Shown here piece after piece: positions 43,695 to 54,459 of a stretch of 64,000 bases of DNA; the stretch's first letter is position 1; every line of letters begins with the position of its first letter. The translations under genes and the position numbers were made by a program. The stretch comes from UBA1738 sp964388835. Lineage in GTDB: Bacteria > Bacillota > Clostridia > UBA1381. The stretch lies in contig CAYMBZ010000003.1 of assembly GCA_964388835.1 (NCBI GenBank), positions 1-64,000 of the forward strand, written 5' to 3'. The notes under the pieces were generated by a model. That model had not been told where the DNA came from. It searched no databases and worked only from the letters and a program-made list of their open reading frames with translations.

Positions 43695-46394
43695 ATGAAA
43701 AAAATATTAAGCTTGTTATTGTGCGTAAGCTTTATGTTTAGTTCAATCGCGGTGAGAGCAGAGGAAGAAGCCGTTGAGGCGGACTACAACACCAAGGAAA
43801 TAACAATTCTGCGTGACATCGGAGTTCTTCCGGATGGAAACGAATATGAATTGGATAAAAAGGTAACCCGTGCGGAATTTGCCGATTATGTTGCGAAATT
43901 TTTCTGTGGTATCGCAGGTGAAAAGAGAAAGTATTATAAGGATGTTTCACTTGATTACTGGGCTTTGGACGGCATCAATTACTTGGTTGAAGCCGGATAT
44001 GTAACGGTCGGTGCAGACGCACAGTTTAATCCGGAAAGAACGATATCTCTTGCGGAAGCTTGTAAAATTCTTTTAAGCGCAACCGGATATGAGGTTGCCG
44101 CGGAAGCAAACGGCGGTTATCCCACAGGCTATGTTAATGTAGCAACGAGTGAAAAAATCGTTCCGCCGATTGAAAATATGCAGGAGCTGAAGCTCAGCGA
44201 AGTAATCAAACTGATTTACAACGCGGCGGATATGGATATATATTCACGCGGATTTACCGTAACAGGCGGACATTACAAGAAACAAAAGGACGAAACCCTT
44301 TTCGCAAAATATCATGATATATATACAGAGGACGGTACTGCAACATCGGTGTATGGTGCAAACTTACCGGATTCGCCTATTGCAAAAAGCGGAACCGCTT
44401 ATATTGACAACACCGAATACAGCGTTGGCGAGGGTGTAATTTCAGACGATAATTTTGCTCAGTATTCGGAATATGTTTACCGCGATAACGGTGATGACAA
44501 TCTTGAGCTTTTGTACATAGCACCCAAAAAACAGCATGAGGAGATAAATATTCCATCAGACAACATAAAGGAATTTGACGCCTCAACATATGCTTTAAAG
44601 TATTATTCAAACAGCGAAAAGACAAGACTTAAGAGTGAGGATTTGCCGAGAGGTATAACGGTTATATATAACGGAAGTCAGCATACAGAGGGTATTTCCA
44701 CAATACTTGACAGCTTTGCGAACGGAACACGCCGCGGAAACCTCAGACTTATCGATATGGACCGTAACGGCGCATATGATATAGCGGTAATCAAGAGCTA
44801 TAAGGCAATGAATATCGGATATATCAATTCCGAACTGACGGAAATATACAATAAGGCAAACAAAAACGAAACCATCAAAACAGATGATTATGATGTTGTA
44901 CGTATGTTTGACGCCGAGGGCAATGAGACCGTTATGACAGCTTCTTTGCCGCAGGTAATAAGCGTTGCGGCTTCTGTTGATAAAAAATATTTGGAAATCA
45001 TTACCGTTTCCGAAACAAATACAGGTGTTTTGGGCATGCTTGATAAGGCTGAGAAGGTAATAGTATTTGATGGCGAAGAATACAATTTAGACCCGCAGCT
45101 ACTTAACGAAAATTATAAGAGCGGCGAAAAGTATTCCTTTAAGGTGGATAAATTCGGATATGTTGTATACTTCAGCGTGGACAGTGATTCATTTGTTGCG
45201 GGATATCTTACCAGAATCAAGCACACCGGAGATGACGGCGACATCCTCTTCAGAGTATTTGACGAAGCCGGCAAAATGCATGAATATGCGTTGGCTGAAA
45301 AGGTAAGAATTGACGGTACTCCGAGAAAAACCGAGGAGCCGGCAACAATCTTTGATTCAATCCCGACAAGTTCCGGATTGTTGGGTCTTAACTATACGGA
45401 GCAGGACGGAGTTTATAAGGTAACCGTGGCAAGACAGATTATCCGCTATAAGCTGAATAATGAAGAAAAAATCAAGGAAATCGATACATTCTATTGTGAT
45501 ACAAAAAGAGAGGACAAGGAAACCACATTAAGACGTATGCTGGACGGAAACACCTCATATGCGCTTAACTGGGGACTGCAATCCTTTGAGCTGACCGGAG
45601 TTATTTGGGACAGAGCAAAGACAGTATGCTTCCGTGTTCCGATGCCGGATTCGAACGGAAAGATTATAGTAAACGACAGAGAAATCGCGGATACCGATGA
45701 TTTGTACTCAATCAATGAGAACTTTGACCATGATAAAAAATACTATCTTGAAGCATATTCTTATGACGGCGAGAACATGTGTGCCGATGTGTTGGTAAAC
45801 AGAGCCGAGCCGCAGAAAGATGACTACAACGCGATTATTGTTGACAAAGTATCAACCGAGCTTAATTCGGATGATGAGCCGATTACAACAATTTCAGGTT
45901 ACCAATCGGGCGGAGCGGTTAAGATGAAGGTAGACAGCGCTGTCTCGGTAAGCGGAATTAAGTGCGGAGATATCATCAGAATCTATAAAAACCAGGCTCT
46001 GGGCACAATAACCAAGCTAACAAAGGTTTTTGATGCGGAAACAAAGACATTTACAAATGCTCCGTCAACAAACAAAAACTGGTATATATGTGCAAACCCG
46101 GCAAAACCGTCATATTCGGATTTGAGAAACCAGTATTTCAACCTCATTAACGGATATGCAAATAAGATTTCGGGAAGCGTAATGAGTCTGTCATATGAAT
46201 ACGGAAATACAAGTGATTTGACAATAATGGTTAAGGCGCCGGTAGTGGTTTACAATTCCGCAGAGCCTAAGAACAAAATCACTGTGGGAAGTCTTGCGGA
46301 TATCATGGATTACGAGCACACCGGCTTGAACTGTTCATTTGTTGTCGTACCTTCAAGTTCCGGCTCACCGTCTTGCATATTTGTTTATAATTAA
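43695..46394 (+). CDS. Long SLH-domain surface protein, locus B, 899 aa
   Basis: The third member of the family seen at 26019 and 28619. It has a signal peptide (about 1-22), N-terminal SLH-like repeats (about 35-185, KKVTRAEFADYVAKF) and a long beta-rich region with VIYNG near residue 325, a D-x-D-x-x-x-YD motif, DKFGYVVY near 480 and a conserved tail with a Cys and final FVYN. It shows no catalytic motif. It is somewhat longer than the locus A copies because of inserts in the middle. It probably acts at the wall as a binding or organising protein. The closest description I can give is an uncharacterised SLH protein. Confidence 0.76.
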   Translation: MKKILSLLLCVSFMFSSIAVRAEEEAVEADYNTKEITILRDIGVLPDGNEYELDKKVTRAEFADYVAKFFCGIAGEKRKYYKDVSLDYWALDGINYLVEAGYVTVGADAQFNPERTISLAEACKILLSATGYEVAAEANGGYPTGYVNVATSEKIVPPIENMQELKLSEVIKLIYNAADMDIYSRGFTVTGGHYKKQKDETLFAKYHDIYTEDGTATSVYGANLPDSPIAKSGTAYIDNTEYSVGEGVISDDNFAQYSEYVYRDNGDDNLELLYIAPKKQHEEINIPSDNIKEFDASTYALKYYSNSEKTRLKSEDLPRGITVIYNGSQHTEGISTILDSFANGTRRGNLRLIDMDRNGAYDIAVIKSYKAMNIGYINSELTEIYNKANKNETIKTDDYDVVRMFDAEGNETVMTASLPQVISVAASVDKKYLEIITVSETNTGVLGMLDKAEKVIVFDGEEYNLDPQLLNENYKSGEKYSFKVDKFGYVVYFSVDSDSFVAGYLTRIKHTGDDGDILFRVFDEAGKMHEYALAEKVRIDGTPRKTEEPATIFDSIPTSSGLLGLNYTEQDGVYKVTVARQIIRYKLNNEEKIKEIDTFYCDTKREDKETTLRRMLDGNTSYALNWGLQSFELTGVIWDRAKTVCFRVPMPDSNGKIIVNDREIADTDDLYSINENFDHDKKYYLEAYSYDGENMCADVLVNRAEPQKDDYNAIIVDKVSTELNSDDEPITTISGYQSGGAVKMKVDSAVSVSGIKCGDIIRIYKNQALGTITKLTKVFDAETKTFTNAPSTNKNWYICANPAKPSYSDLRNQYFNLINGYANKISGSVMSLSYEYGNTSDLTIMVKAPVVVYNSAEPKNKITVGSLADIMDYEHTGLNCSFVVVPSSSGSPSCIFVYN

Positions 46395-46405
46395 GGAGAC
46401 TAATA

Positions 46406-48646
46406 ATGACAAAAATCAAAAAAAGCATATGTATGCTGATAAGTGCCGTAATGCTGTTTGCCGGTGTTGTACCGATTATGGCGGCGGAGAACGGCGTTGG
46501 TATCACAATCGGGTCGGAGAAGGTGGGCAACATCTTCTTCGGCGATGAAGAAGCAAAGTTTGATGTGGTATTTAAAAACACCTCCGGTACCGATAAGGAT
46601 ATTACGGCGACATATTCGGTTTACAAATATGACAATACGATGAAAGCCGTTTTAAGTAGTACCAATAACAGAAAAATTCATATAAATGCCGGCGAGAAAT
46701 TTACCGATACAATAGCGCCGGAGGCAAAGGAATACGCATTGTATAAGCTTGAGGTTAAGGTAGGCACCGAGATAACGTGTGCGGACTTCTCAAGAGCCGT
46801 AAGAAGCAACAACACAAACCCCACACTGGGTGTTTCGGCGCATTTAACCACTGTCGGAGATATTCATAACAGCCTTATGCTGGTAAATGCCGCAGGTATA
46901 TCGAATTTGCGTGACGATTTCAGATGGAACGAAATTGAAAAAACAAAGGGCGATGTAAAGCTTACAAGCAGAATGAAAACACTGATTTTGAATGCCGAAA
47001 GCTACGGAATAGACATTCTCCCTGTGATTTACGGTTGGAACTCACTTTATCAAAATGATACTAATAGTTTTGTAACCGATGCAGATGCGATAAAGAGCTA
47101 CGGAGTTTATCTGAAAAAGCTGATGCAGACGGATGAGTTTAAAAACTATATTAATAATGTAGAAATTCTGAACGAACCCGATTGTGCGAAGATTCCGGGA
47201 TATGAAGCAACCGACGGAACAGCCGCATCAAACAAAGCGCGCGGTGCAGCATACGCCACGATTCTTAAGGAAGCTTACACGGCAATCAAGGACGTAAAGC
47301 CGTCGGTTACGGTAGGTGCATTTTCAACCTGTTCGGTAAATACCGAGGGCACAAAGCAGTTTGTGCAGGCGGTGTTGGACAATTTGGATGCGAAGTATTT
47401 TGATGCGGTAACAGAGCACCCATATTTCGGAAGCGGTTATACCGACGAGCAGCATAAAACATACCGTTACGGTACTTTGATTAAAAGTCTGGGAGATTAT
47501 CACGGACTTTTTACCGGTAAATTTGCGAACAGTACGAGATGGCATACCGAATACGGCTCAACGACAGCCGATGACGGAGGAAAAGGCTTCTCGGTTGCAA
47601 ATCAGTACGAGCAGGCGGTGAAAGCAATCAGAGCATACAACACAATTAAGCGGTACAGCTTCTCAGATAAACTTTATCTGTACTGCCTTGCAAACAACGG
47701 CTCAAACGAAACAGCTACGGCAGATAACTACGGAATGTTGAGAGCGCACAATTACGAAACACCGTATGCGGCAAAAGCGACATATCTTGCTGTAGCCAAT
47801 ATGAACAACATTTTGGGAAATGCAACGGAATGTATCACCGTTTCCGACGGAACGGACAGCTCTTTCATAACAAAGTACACTGCCGACGACCGCGAAGTGT
47901 ACATGATGTACTGCGAAAAGGGCAAAACCATGAAAAAAGCATACACACTGCCCTCCGGAGTAACTTTCTATGACCTTTACGGAAACAAGCTGGACAATGT
48001 TTATACAGGCGGCAAATGCTCTTTGACAGAAGCGCCGATTTATGCGGTGATTGGTGAGGCACTGACTTCCGCAAAGGAGATTGAGAACTTCAAAATTACA
48101 GGAAGTGTGCCGTCAGGCGCAGAGGGCAAAATGGTAACTCTTTCAGTTACCGAGGGAGATATTGAATTTGATGAAGTGAGCGCTGAAAATATGATTTACA
48201 TTGATCAGCAGTTCACCGAGCAATACGGCAGATTTGAATTCGACATAGTGCTTGATACAAGCAAGAATTATACAGCTTATGTTGTATCTTCGGACGATAC
48301 CACACCGGTTTGCTTGAAACTTTCGGCTGAATCCGCGAAGAATATCGAGCTTGAGCTGTATACGGGAATTTCAAAAATCAAAAACGTGTCGGTAAGTACC
48401 GATGAGCTATCAAAAGCGTATGCAAAGGTTACCTACAACGATACCGGAGTAAAAGGCGGTAAGCTTTATCTTGCAATCTACAACGGCAAAAAGCTTGTAG
48501 GCACAAAAATTGCCGATTCCGCGGCGGGTGAAGAAAAAGTTGACCTATCGGGAATAGCAGTAACAAGCTATGATAATATCAAGCTTATGCTTTGGGATAA
48601 AACAAATGGTATGATACCGCTGTGCGACGTTTTGGACATAAAATAA
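46406..48646 (+). CDS. Secreted clan-A glycoside hydrolase, 746 aa
   Basis: An exported enzyme with a signal peptide (about residues 1-27), an Ig-like domain (about 28-130) and a clan GH-A barrel (about 131-540). The acid/base is Glu257 in ILNEPD and the nucleophile Glu382 in WHTEYG. Beta domains and a C-terminal module (about 655-746) ending with a KLMLWD...PL signature follow. It is the counterpart of the disrupted glycosidase at 21427-24356. It has neither a CBM9 nor an SLH domain. GH39- or GH5-like families are the nearest, but the exact family and substrate are open. GGAG precedes the ATG, 11 nt after the long SLH gene. Confidence 0.8.
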   Translation: MTKIKKSICMLISAVMLFAGVVPIMAAENGVGITIGSEKVGNIFFGDEEAKFDVVFKNTSGTDKDITATYSVYKYDNTMKAVLSSTNNRKIHINAGEKFTDTIAPEAKEYALYKLEVKVGTEITCADFSRAVRSNNTNPTLGVSAHLTTVGDIHNSLMLVNAAGISNLRDDFRWNEIEKTKGDVKLTSRMKTLILNAESYGIDILPVIYGWNSLYQNDTNSFVTDADAIKSYGVYLKKLMQTDEFKNYINNVEILNEPDCAKIPGYEATDGTAASNKARGAAYATILKEAYTAIKDVKPSVTVGAFSTCSVNTEGTKQFVQAVLDNLDAKYFDAVTEHPYFGSGYTDEQHKTYRYGTLIKSLGDYHGLFTGKFANSTRWHTEYGSTTADDGGKGFSVANQYEQAVKAIRAYNTIKRYSFSDKLYLYCLANNGSNETATADNYGMLRAHNYETPYAAKATYLAVANMNNILGNATECITVSDGTDSSFITKYTADDREVYMMYCEKGKTMKKAYTLPSGVTFYDLYGNKLDNVYTGGKCSLTEAPIYAVIGEALTSAKEIENFKITGSVPSGAEGKMVTLSVTEGDIEFDEVSAENMIYIDQQFTEQYGRFEFDIVLDTSKNYTAYVVSSDDTTPVCLKLSAESAKNIELELYTGISKIKNVSVSTDELSKAYAKVTYNDTGVKGGKLYLAIYNGKKLVGTKIADSAAGEEKVDLSGIAVTSYDNIKLMLWDKTNGMIPLCDVLDIK

Positions 48647-48658
48647 GGAGGCAGTGTT

Positions 48659-51600
48659 ATGATAAAAAACAGAATAATTAAATATCTGCTTGTACTTGTC
48701 CTTGCGATACAGAGCATGTATATCCCGACGCTTGCCGAAGCGGCGGTGCCGACAAATATAGCCGAGGCGGAATTTTCCGTCTCGCCAAAGCTGACCAATA
48801 TCCAATCAGCGGTTATGGGGGACAGCGAAACGGCGGTAACGGCGACCTATGACGGCAGAGCGTGCTGGGTTATGGACGTTTTAAAAGGAAACGCAAGCAG
48901 ATACATAAATCTGAGTTTCAAAGAGGATTTTGTAAGCGATGTAACGGCCGAATATAATTTCGAAATCGATTATTTCGATTACGGAACCGGGTATTTCGCT
49001 TACTACTACGATTCTTTGGAAAGCGATAACCGTTTTGGTCAGATGTTCTATCTGGAGAACCAAAGAAAATGGAGAACGGTGGAATTTACGATAAACAATG
49101 CTGATTTCCATAAGGGAATTGACGGAAAATACGATTTCCGTCTGACGATAAAGGCACCGTTCAGTCATACGCAGACAACTTCTTCAAGTTCGGTTGCGAT
49201 TTCAAGAATAAAAGTCACACGTGTTACGGGTAAAAACCCGGTTTATGTGACCGCAGATATCGATGAGAGCGGAAACTCTTTCCCATGGTTCAGTGAGGAA
49301 AAGGTTATACACAACCATTTTACCAACCGAACCGATGAGGCGTTAGAGCTTAACGTGAAATATCTCGCACTTTCCGATGAAGATCAGCGTATTTTGTTTG
49401 ACAAAACCGAGCAGCTGACAATCGGAGTGGGCGAAACGGTGGATAAGGACCTTGACATAAGCGAATATGACCAGTGCAATCTTTACGATTATAAGGTATA
49501 CATCACAAACGACAAGGTTTCCTCAGAATTCGAGCCCCTTGAATTCTGTATCATCAAAACCGACCCGAACGGAATAAAGAATCGCAATGTTTACATCGGC
49601 ACTCATACATGGCAGCGCGAAAATTATAAAGAAGCTGTCAGCGTTATGTCGAAAACGAACATCGGCGGAATGAGAGTGGACGTTCCGTGGTGGCACGTTG
49701 AGTCAACCGCAAACGGCGCCGGAAATTATAAAATTTGGGGAACAACGGTAGGTAACCTGATTGAAGAGCTTTTGGCAAACAATATTCATGTTCTTCCGCT
49801 TCTTTCGAGCCAATCCTTCGTTTATGCGAGAAACCACAGTATCTTCCCGTCAACCGAAGCACAGCTCAATGCGTACAGAAAGTACATGAAGTTTATCGGC
49901 GAAGAATTTGCGAAAAAGGGCGTTGAATATTTCGAAATATGGAACGAGCCGGACGTACACAACGGCGTAATTCTTGATGACGGCGTAACCGAAATGGGCG
50001 GCGCATCTTATATGCCGGTATACAACATAGCTCAGGAGGAAATTAAAAGAGCCAACCCGAACGCAAAGGTTATGGGTGCGGCAACCTGTTGGGCGAGTAC
50101 CTCGGACGTATTCCTGCAGCAGGCGATTGATGCGGGTTGGGCAAAGACGATAGACGTATTCTCAGGTCACCCGTATTACAGAACGGCGGACGAGAAGAGC
50201 GTTGCGGCGCAATCGGTAATCAAATGGAAAGAAAAAATTGCCGAAGCCGGCGGTCCTCAGGACATTGAGGTATGGGATTCCGAGTGTGGTCTTACCACAG
50301 CCGATTCTTCTGTCGCAACCGACAAGAACCAGGCAAACTGGATGACAAGAAAGTGTATTTACATGCGTTCTATGGACGCAGGTGACGTAATCGGTTTGTT
50401 CACCTTTGAACAGCGCGGTATCGTTGCATATGACCGTGAGGACATGTACGGAAACGCGCGTCCGTATAACGCGGATCAGCTGTTCAACTGTAAGCCGTAC
50501 ACACCAAAGATTTCGCTGCTTGAGATTGCGGCACAGTGCTACGTAATGGCAGACAGCGAACCGACGGGAATTTTCGATAAAGACGAAAATGTACGTATTT
50601 ATAAATACAAGAGCAACAAATTCGGAAAAGATATTATTTCGCTTTATTCGGTAGATACCGAAGATGTCGTAACCTTAAAGTTGGATGCAAAACAGCTTGA
50701 CTATTACGATGAATTCGGCAATATGGAAACCGTGTACAGTGATGACGGTGTTTACACCTTTACGGTAGATGAGCGCCCAATGTATCTTGTGGGCGATTTC
50801 TGTGACCCGGAGGTTGTAGAGGACAGATTCAACTATTCACAGTATGTGATTAACAGCTCAAAGAACGATTTTGCTGAAATCGGCGTTACCGTTCCGTCGG
50901 ACGAATACACTGTTGAAGCCGATGGCGGAAACGGACTTGAAATAGTGTCCACAAGCGATGTTGTGTCCAAACGCGCTGTAATCAGGGTAGGCGTAACTCT
51001 TGATAAGGACAAGCAATCTTACGTAACCGTAAGAGTTAAAAAGGACGGAAAAGTTGTTCAGAAATCGCAGATAAAAATCGTTTCAAACGAGGTTGTTGTA
51101 AGTAAACTTTCGGCAACACTTGCGGACAAGAGCAATTTGAATCGCTGGCATGGAGAAATGACCGTTGAAAATGCTTCACAGACGAGAGCGGCAAAGGGTT
51201 ATGTAAAATTTACTTACCCCGAAAGCTTTGCGGAGCTGAAGAAAATCGATATCGGAATAATCCCGAAAGGCACAACCGGCAAGATAAAATTCAGTTTGCC
51301 GGAGATTGTGGAAAAGGGTGAATATAACGTCAACTACGACATTGTTCTGGAAAATGGCGAAACGGTATCGTCCTCAACCAAACTGGACTTTACCATGGCG
51401 ACATATGCCGAAAATAAACCGACGATTGACGGCATAATCGAAAAAGGCGAATGGGCGGAAAAATCCGCAATGTACATCAACAAAGAGTCGCAGTACAAAT
51501 CGCTCATCAAAACCGAGCCGTGGCGCGGTGTGAACGACTTGAACGGACGATTCGTGGTTGAATGGGACGAAGATAACTTCTACATGATGGCGGATATTGT

Positions 51601-52051
51601 CGATGATGTTCACATGAACGATTGGGACGGACGTTCAACCTACCTGGGTGACAGCTTACAGGTCGGCGTATATTACGGAAACCAAGGCTACATCGTTGCG
51701 GGACAGGGAGCAACCACTTTCCACCAGCTGACAATCGCACAGACGAACAGCGGCGCGGCGGAAGCCTACAGACACTTATCTCAGGATGATTTCTGGAATG
51801 GCGAGGGCTATTGGGAAAACTACGAATGTGCCATCACCCGCAAGGGAAATCATACCTATTATGAATTCAAAATCCCGTGGTCAAGCTTGCTGAAAACGGG
51901 TCAGAACCCGGTTGAGGGAAACTCACTCGGATTTTCCGCAATGGTAAACGATAATGACGGAACAGGCCGCCGCGGCTGGCTGGAATACGCAAGCGGAATA
52001 GGCGAAACAAAGGATACATCGCTGTTTACTGCGATAAAACTAATTAAATAG
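48659..52051 (+). CDS. Secreted clan-A glycoside hydrolase with CBM9 domain, 1130 aa
   Basis: A paralog of the 1149-residue enzyme at 13433. It has a signal peptide (about residues 1-28), an N-terminal beta-sandwich (about 30-190), an Ig-like stretch (about 200-300) and a clan GH-A barrel (about 305-700). The acid/base is Glu430 in IWNEPD and the nucleophile Glu542 in WDSECG. Further beta domains lead to a C-terminal CBM9-type domain (about 919-1130) that opens PTIDGIIEKGEW. CBM9 modules bind the ends of soluble and insoluble glycans. The nucleophile motif differs from that of the locus A enzyme, so the specificities may differ. AAGGAGG precedes the start. Confidence 0.83.
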   Translation: MIKNRIIKYLLVLVLAIQSMYIPTLAEAAVPTNIAEAEFSVSPKLTNIQSAVMGDSETAVTATYDGRACWVMDVLKGNASRYINLSFKEDFVSDVTAEYNFEIDYFDYGTGYFAYYYDSLESDNRFGQMFYLENQRKWRTVEFTINNADFHKGIDGKYDFRLTIKAPFSHTQTTSSSSVAISRIKVTRVTGKNPVYVTADIDESGNSFPWFSEEKVIHNHFTNRTDEALELNVKYLALSDEDQRILFDKTEQLTIGVGETVDKDLDISEYDQCNLYDYKVYITNDKVSSEFEPLEFCIIKTDPNGIKNRNVYIGTHTWQRENYKEAVSVMSKTNIGGMRVDVPWWHVESTANGAGNYKIWGTTVGNLIEELLANNIHVLPLLSSQSFVYARNHSIFPSTEAQLNAYRKYMKFIGEEFAKKGVEYFEIWNEPDVHNGVILDDGVTEMGGASYMPVYNIAQEEIKRANPNAKVMGAATCWASTSDVFLQQAIDAGWAKTIDVFSGHPYYRTADEKSVAAQSVIKWKEKIAEAGGPQDIEVWDSECGLTTADSSVATDKNQANWMTRKCIYMRSMDAGDVIGLFTFEQRGIVAYDREDMYGNARPYNADQLFNCKPYTPKISLLEIAAQCYVMADSEPTGIFDKDENVRIYKYKSNKFGKDIISLYSVDTEDVVTLKLDAKQLDYYDEFGNMETVYSDDGVYTFTVDERPMYLVGDFCDPEVVEDRFNYSQYVINSSKNDFAEIGVTVPSDEYTVEADGGNGLEIVSTSDVVSKRAVIRVGVTLDKDKQSYVTVRVKKDGKVVQKSQIKIVSNEVVVSKLSATLADKSNLNRWHGEMTVENASQTRAAKGYVKFTYPESFAELKKIDIGIIPKGTTGKIKFSLPEIVEKGEYNVNYDIVLENGETVSSSTKLDFTMATYAENKPTIDGIIEKGEWAEKSAMYINKESQYKSLIKTEPWRGVNDLNGRFVVEWDEDNFYMMADIVDDVHMNDWDGRSTYLGDSLQVGVYYGNQGYIVAGQGATTFHQLTIAQTNSGAAEAYRHLSQDDFWNGEGYWENYECAITRKGNHTYYEFKIPWSSLLKTGQNPVEGNSLGFSAMVNDNDGTGRRGWLEYASGIGETKDTSLFTAIKLIK

Positions 52052-52068
52052 GAATGGGGAACAACGAT

Positions 52069-54459
52069 ATGAAAATGAAAAAAGCTGGATTGCTTGTAGC
52101 TTTTGCTATGATAATGCAATCGGTTGTCGGAATATGCGGAGTATCCGCGGCAAAACCCGGCAGCGAAAAAGTTATGTTCTATGATTTTAACAACTACAGT
52201 GCTACACCGGGTAGTCATGAGTTCCCGGACGAATATTGGGGTGCTGTAGACAACGGCCACGGAAACTACGGCTCAGCATATGACAGTGATCTTGATTCAA
52301 CAGTGCTTCGCTCAAAGCAGGGCGCATGGACACTTTTGTATTTCGGCGAACTCTTTAACGAGGGCAAGCTCCACGTAAGCTTTGATATGCGCGTTGAGTC
52401 GGGAGAGAACCCGGCATCAGGTCTTGTGAGACTTTATGACGGACGTGGCACTACCGGGCCGATGGAAATTGTACCGGACCCAAAAACCGGATATAACGAC
52501 ATTGCCTCAAACGTATTCACATGGAGCGCAAACGATTACAAAATTTATTACTTAGAAGGCTGGATGAACGGCGGCGTGGACATGATTTCATGGAGAAACA
52601 ACGTGTTGCCGCCTGTTGAGGCAGACGCAACCGAGTGGCACCACTTTGACCTTACTTTCGGGGAAATGACCGAGGTTGGCGCACAGGCGTGGTACTACAT
52701 GGACGGCGTTAAGATGAACAGCAACCCGATTTACTTTACTACGGGAAGTAAGGGTTTTAAGGCGTTGCAGTTTAACGTAACCGGCGGAGATATGTATCTC
52801 GATAACGTGTATGTACACCGCTATTATGACAGCACCGAAAACCTGATAGCCACGATTAACGGCGGCGAGGGTGTTGAAACCGTTGAACCTACACTGGACA
52901 TTAAGTTTTGTGAAAAGGTATCGGCGGACGATATCACCGAGGATAAAATTGTAATTGAAAGAAGCGTTGACGGTTATAAGATAAGCGATTTCGAAATCCT
53001 CTCAAAGGACGACCAATCGGTAAAAATTAAGGTAAACGAAACACTTCAATCTGGACTTTACACCTTTAAGGCGGCGGGTCTTACCGGTGTATACACAGGC
53101 TGTGTAATGAACAAGGCAATCGATTTCAGAACCGCTTTCCAAACAAAGGTTGTGGAAAAGAACTATAGCGAAGATGACTTTAATGATTACACGGCAGAGG
53201 ACAATGCATATCCGTCCGGCTGGTTGACCGACACAAATGACAACACTTCAAATCCGGCGGTACGTGCAATTGAGCGTGCAGAGGGCAATGTTGCGTTCGG
53301 TATGCAGGTAACAAAACAAAATGTGCGTAGACCGTATTACCAGTTTGAAGAGGAAATTGAAGCAAATAAAGAAATAAATGTTGAATTTGACGTTTATACC
53401 GACGGCGCAGAGTGGGGATTCTATCTGCTGAACAGTGAGCCGAGAGATAGCAAGAATATGGCAAAGCGTGATGAAATCATCATCGGCGGAACAGCAAACG
53501 ATTCCGCTCTTAAATACGCAAGTGCGGCTATGACAACATGTGATTCCAAATTTAACGATGCATGTGTTGTAACACCGGATGAGTGGCATACGGTAAGCCT
53601 TAGAATTATTCCGGATAAAGCCACAAGCACAACCTTAAAGGTTAAGGTAGACGGCGGAACGGAATATACGGCAACCGTAAACCGCGACTTTACACAGAAA
53701 AGTGTTAAGTATATGGCATTGGGTGTTAAGGGTGCAAGTTCGGAAGAGGGCAGTACCAACGTGCTTTATATCGATAACCTTTCCGTTAAGTCACAGGGTG
53801 TGGCATATAAGCCGGAGGTTGACCAAATTGTTCTTAAGGAATACACAGGCGATACCTACAAAACAAGCGAAACAATCCCGGTAGGAATTACCGATATCGA
53901 TATCCGCTTTAACACAGAGGTTAAGAGTGCCGGAATCGAAAGCTTTGTAAAGCTTAAACAGGGTGGCGCCGATGTAAGCGCGGATTATGAAATGTCAGGG
54001 GACAAGAAAACATTGACATTAAAGCTCCCGACCCCGCTTGAGTCGGACGGAAGTTACACAATCAGTGTGTTAAAGGGAATTGAAACCGATATTTCAAGTG
54101 ATATCAAATCCGAGGTTGACTTTGTGCAGAACTTTAAGACCCCGAAAACGGCGGATTTCTACACAATTTACAACAACTCAATCGAAAGCGGAAATTCCTT
54201 TAAGGTTAATATGGTAAAAACCGATGCCTCAAGCAACAAGTATACCGCGGCAATCTGCGGCTATGAACTTGTAAATGACGGCACAAAGGATTTTGAGCTT
54301 ATGAAGAGCGTTAAGCTTGTTCCGATTGAGCTTAAAACAAGCGACACGGGATATTTTGAATTTGAAACAGATGAGCTGGATGCCGATACATATGACGTAA
54401 TCCGCGCATACATTTTTGAATATCCATCAATGCAATTGGTAACGGTAGTTACAAAATAA
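52069..54459 (+). CDS. Secreted ConA/LamG-like two-domain protein, 796 aa
   Basis: An exported protein without catalytic motifs. It has a signal peptide (about residues 1-25), a ConA-like domain (about 30-260), an Ig-like/SbsA-type domain (about 265-350), a second ConA-like domain (about 360-580), another Ig-like domain and a C-terminal beta module with the RAYIFE variant of the shared KAFLW signature. I chose the ATG at 52069 over 52054 because GGGGA then lies 7 nt upstream. The upstream ATG has no room for a ribosome site. It is the locus B counterpart of the ConA-like pair in locus A. Glycan binding at the surface is the likely role. Confidence 0.7.
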   Translation: MKMKKAGLLVAFAMIMQSVVGICGVSAAKPGSEKVMFYDFNNYSATPGSHEFPDEYWGAVDNGHGNYGSAYDSDLDSTVLRSKQGAWTLLYFGELFNEGKLHVSFDMRVESGENPASGLVRLYDGRGTTGPMEIVPDPKTGYNDIASNVFTWSANDYKIYYLEGWMNGGVDMISWRNNVLPPVEADATEWHHFDLTFGEMTEVGAQAWYYMDGVKMNSNPIYFTTGSKGFKALQFNVTGGDMYLDNVYVHRYYDSTENLIATINGGEGVETVEPTLDIKFCEKVSADDITEDKIVIERSVDGYKISDFEILSKDDQSVKIKVNETLQSGLYTFKAAGLTGVYTGCVMNKAIDFRTAFQTKVVEKNYSEDDFNDYTAEDNAYPSGWLTDTNDNTSNPAVRAIERAEGNVAFGMQVTKQNVRRPYYQFEEEIEANKEINVEFDVYTDGAEWGFYLLNSEPRDSKNMAKRDEIIIGGTANDSALKYASAAMTTCDSKFNDACVVTPDEWHTVSLRIIPDKATSTTLKVKVDGGTEYTATVNRDFTQKSVKYMALGVKGASSEEGSTNVLYIDNLSVKSQGVAYKPEVDQIVLKEYTGDTYKTSETIPVGITDIDIRFNTEVKSAGIESFVKLKQGGADVSADYEMSGDKKTLTLKLPTPLESDGSYTISVLKGIETDISSDIKSEVDFVQNFKTPKTADFYTIYNNSIESGNSFKVNMVKTDASSNKYTAAICGYELVNDGTKDFELMKSVKLVPIELKTSDTGYFEFETDELDADTYDVIRAYIFEYPSMQLVTVVTK

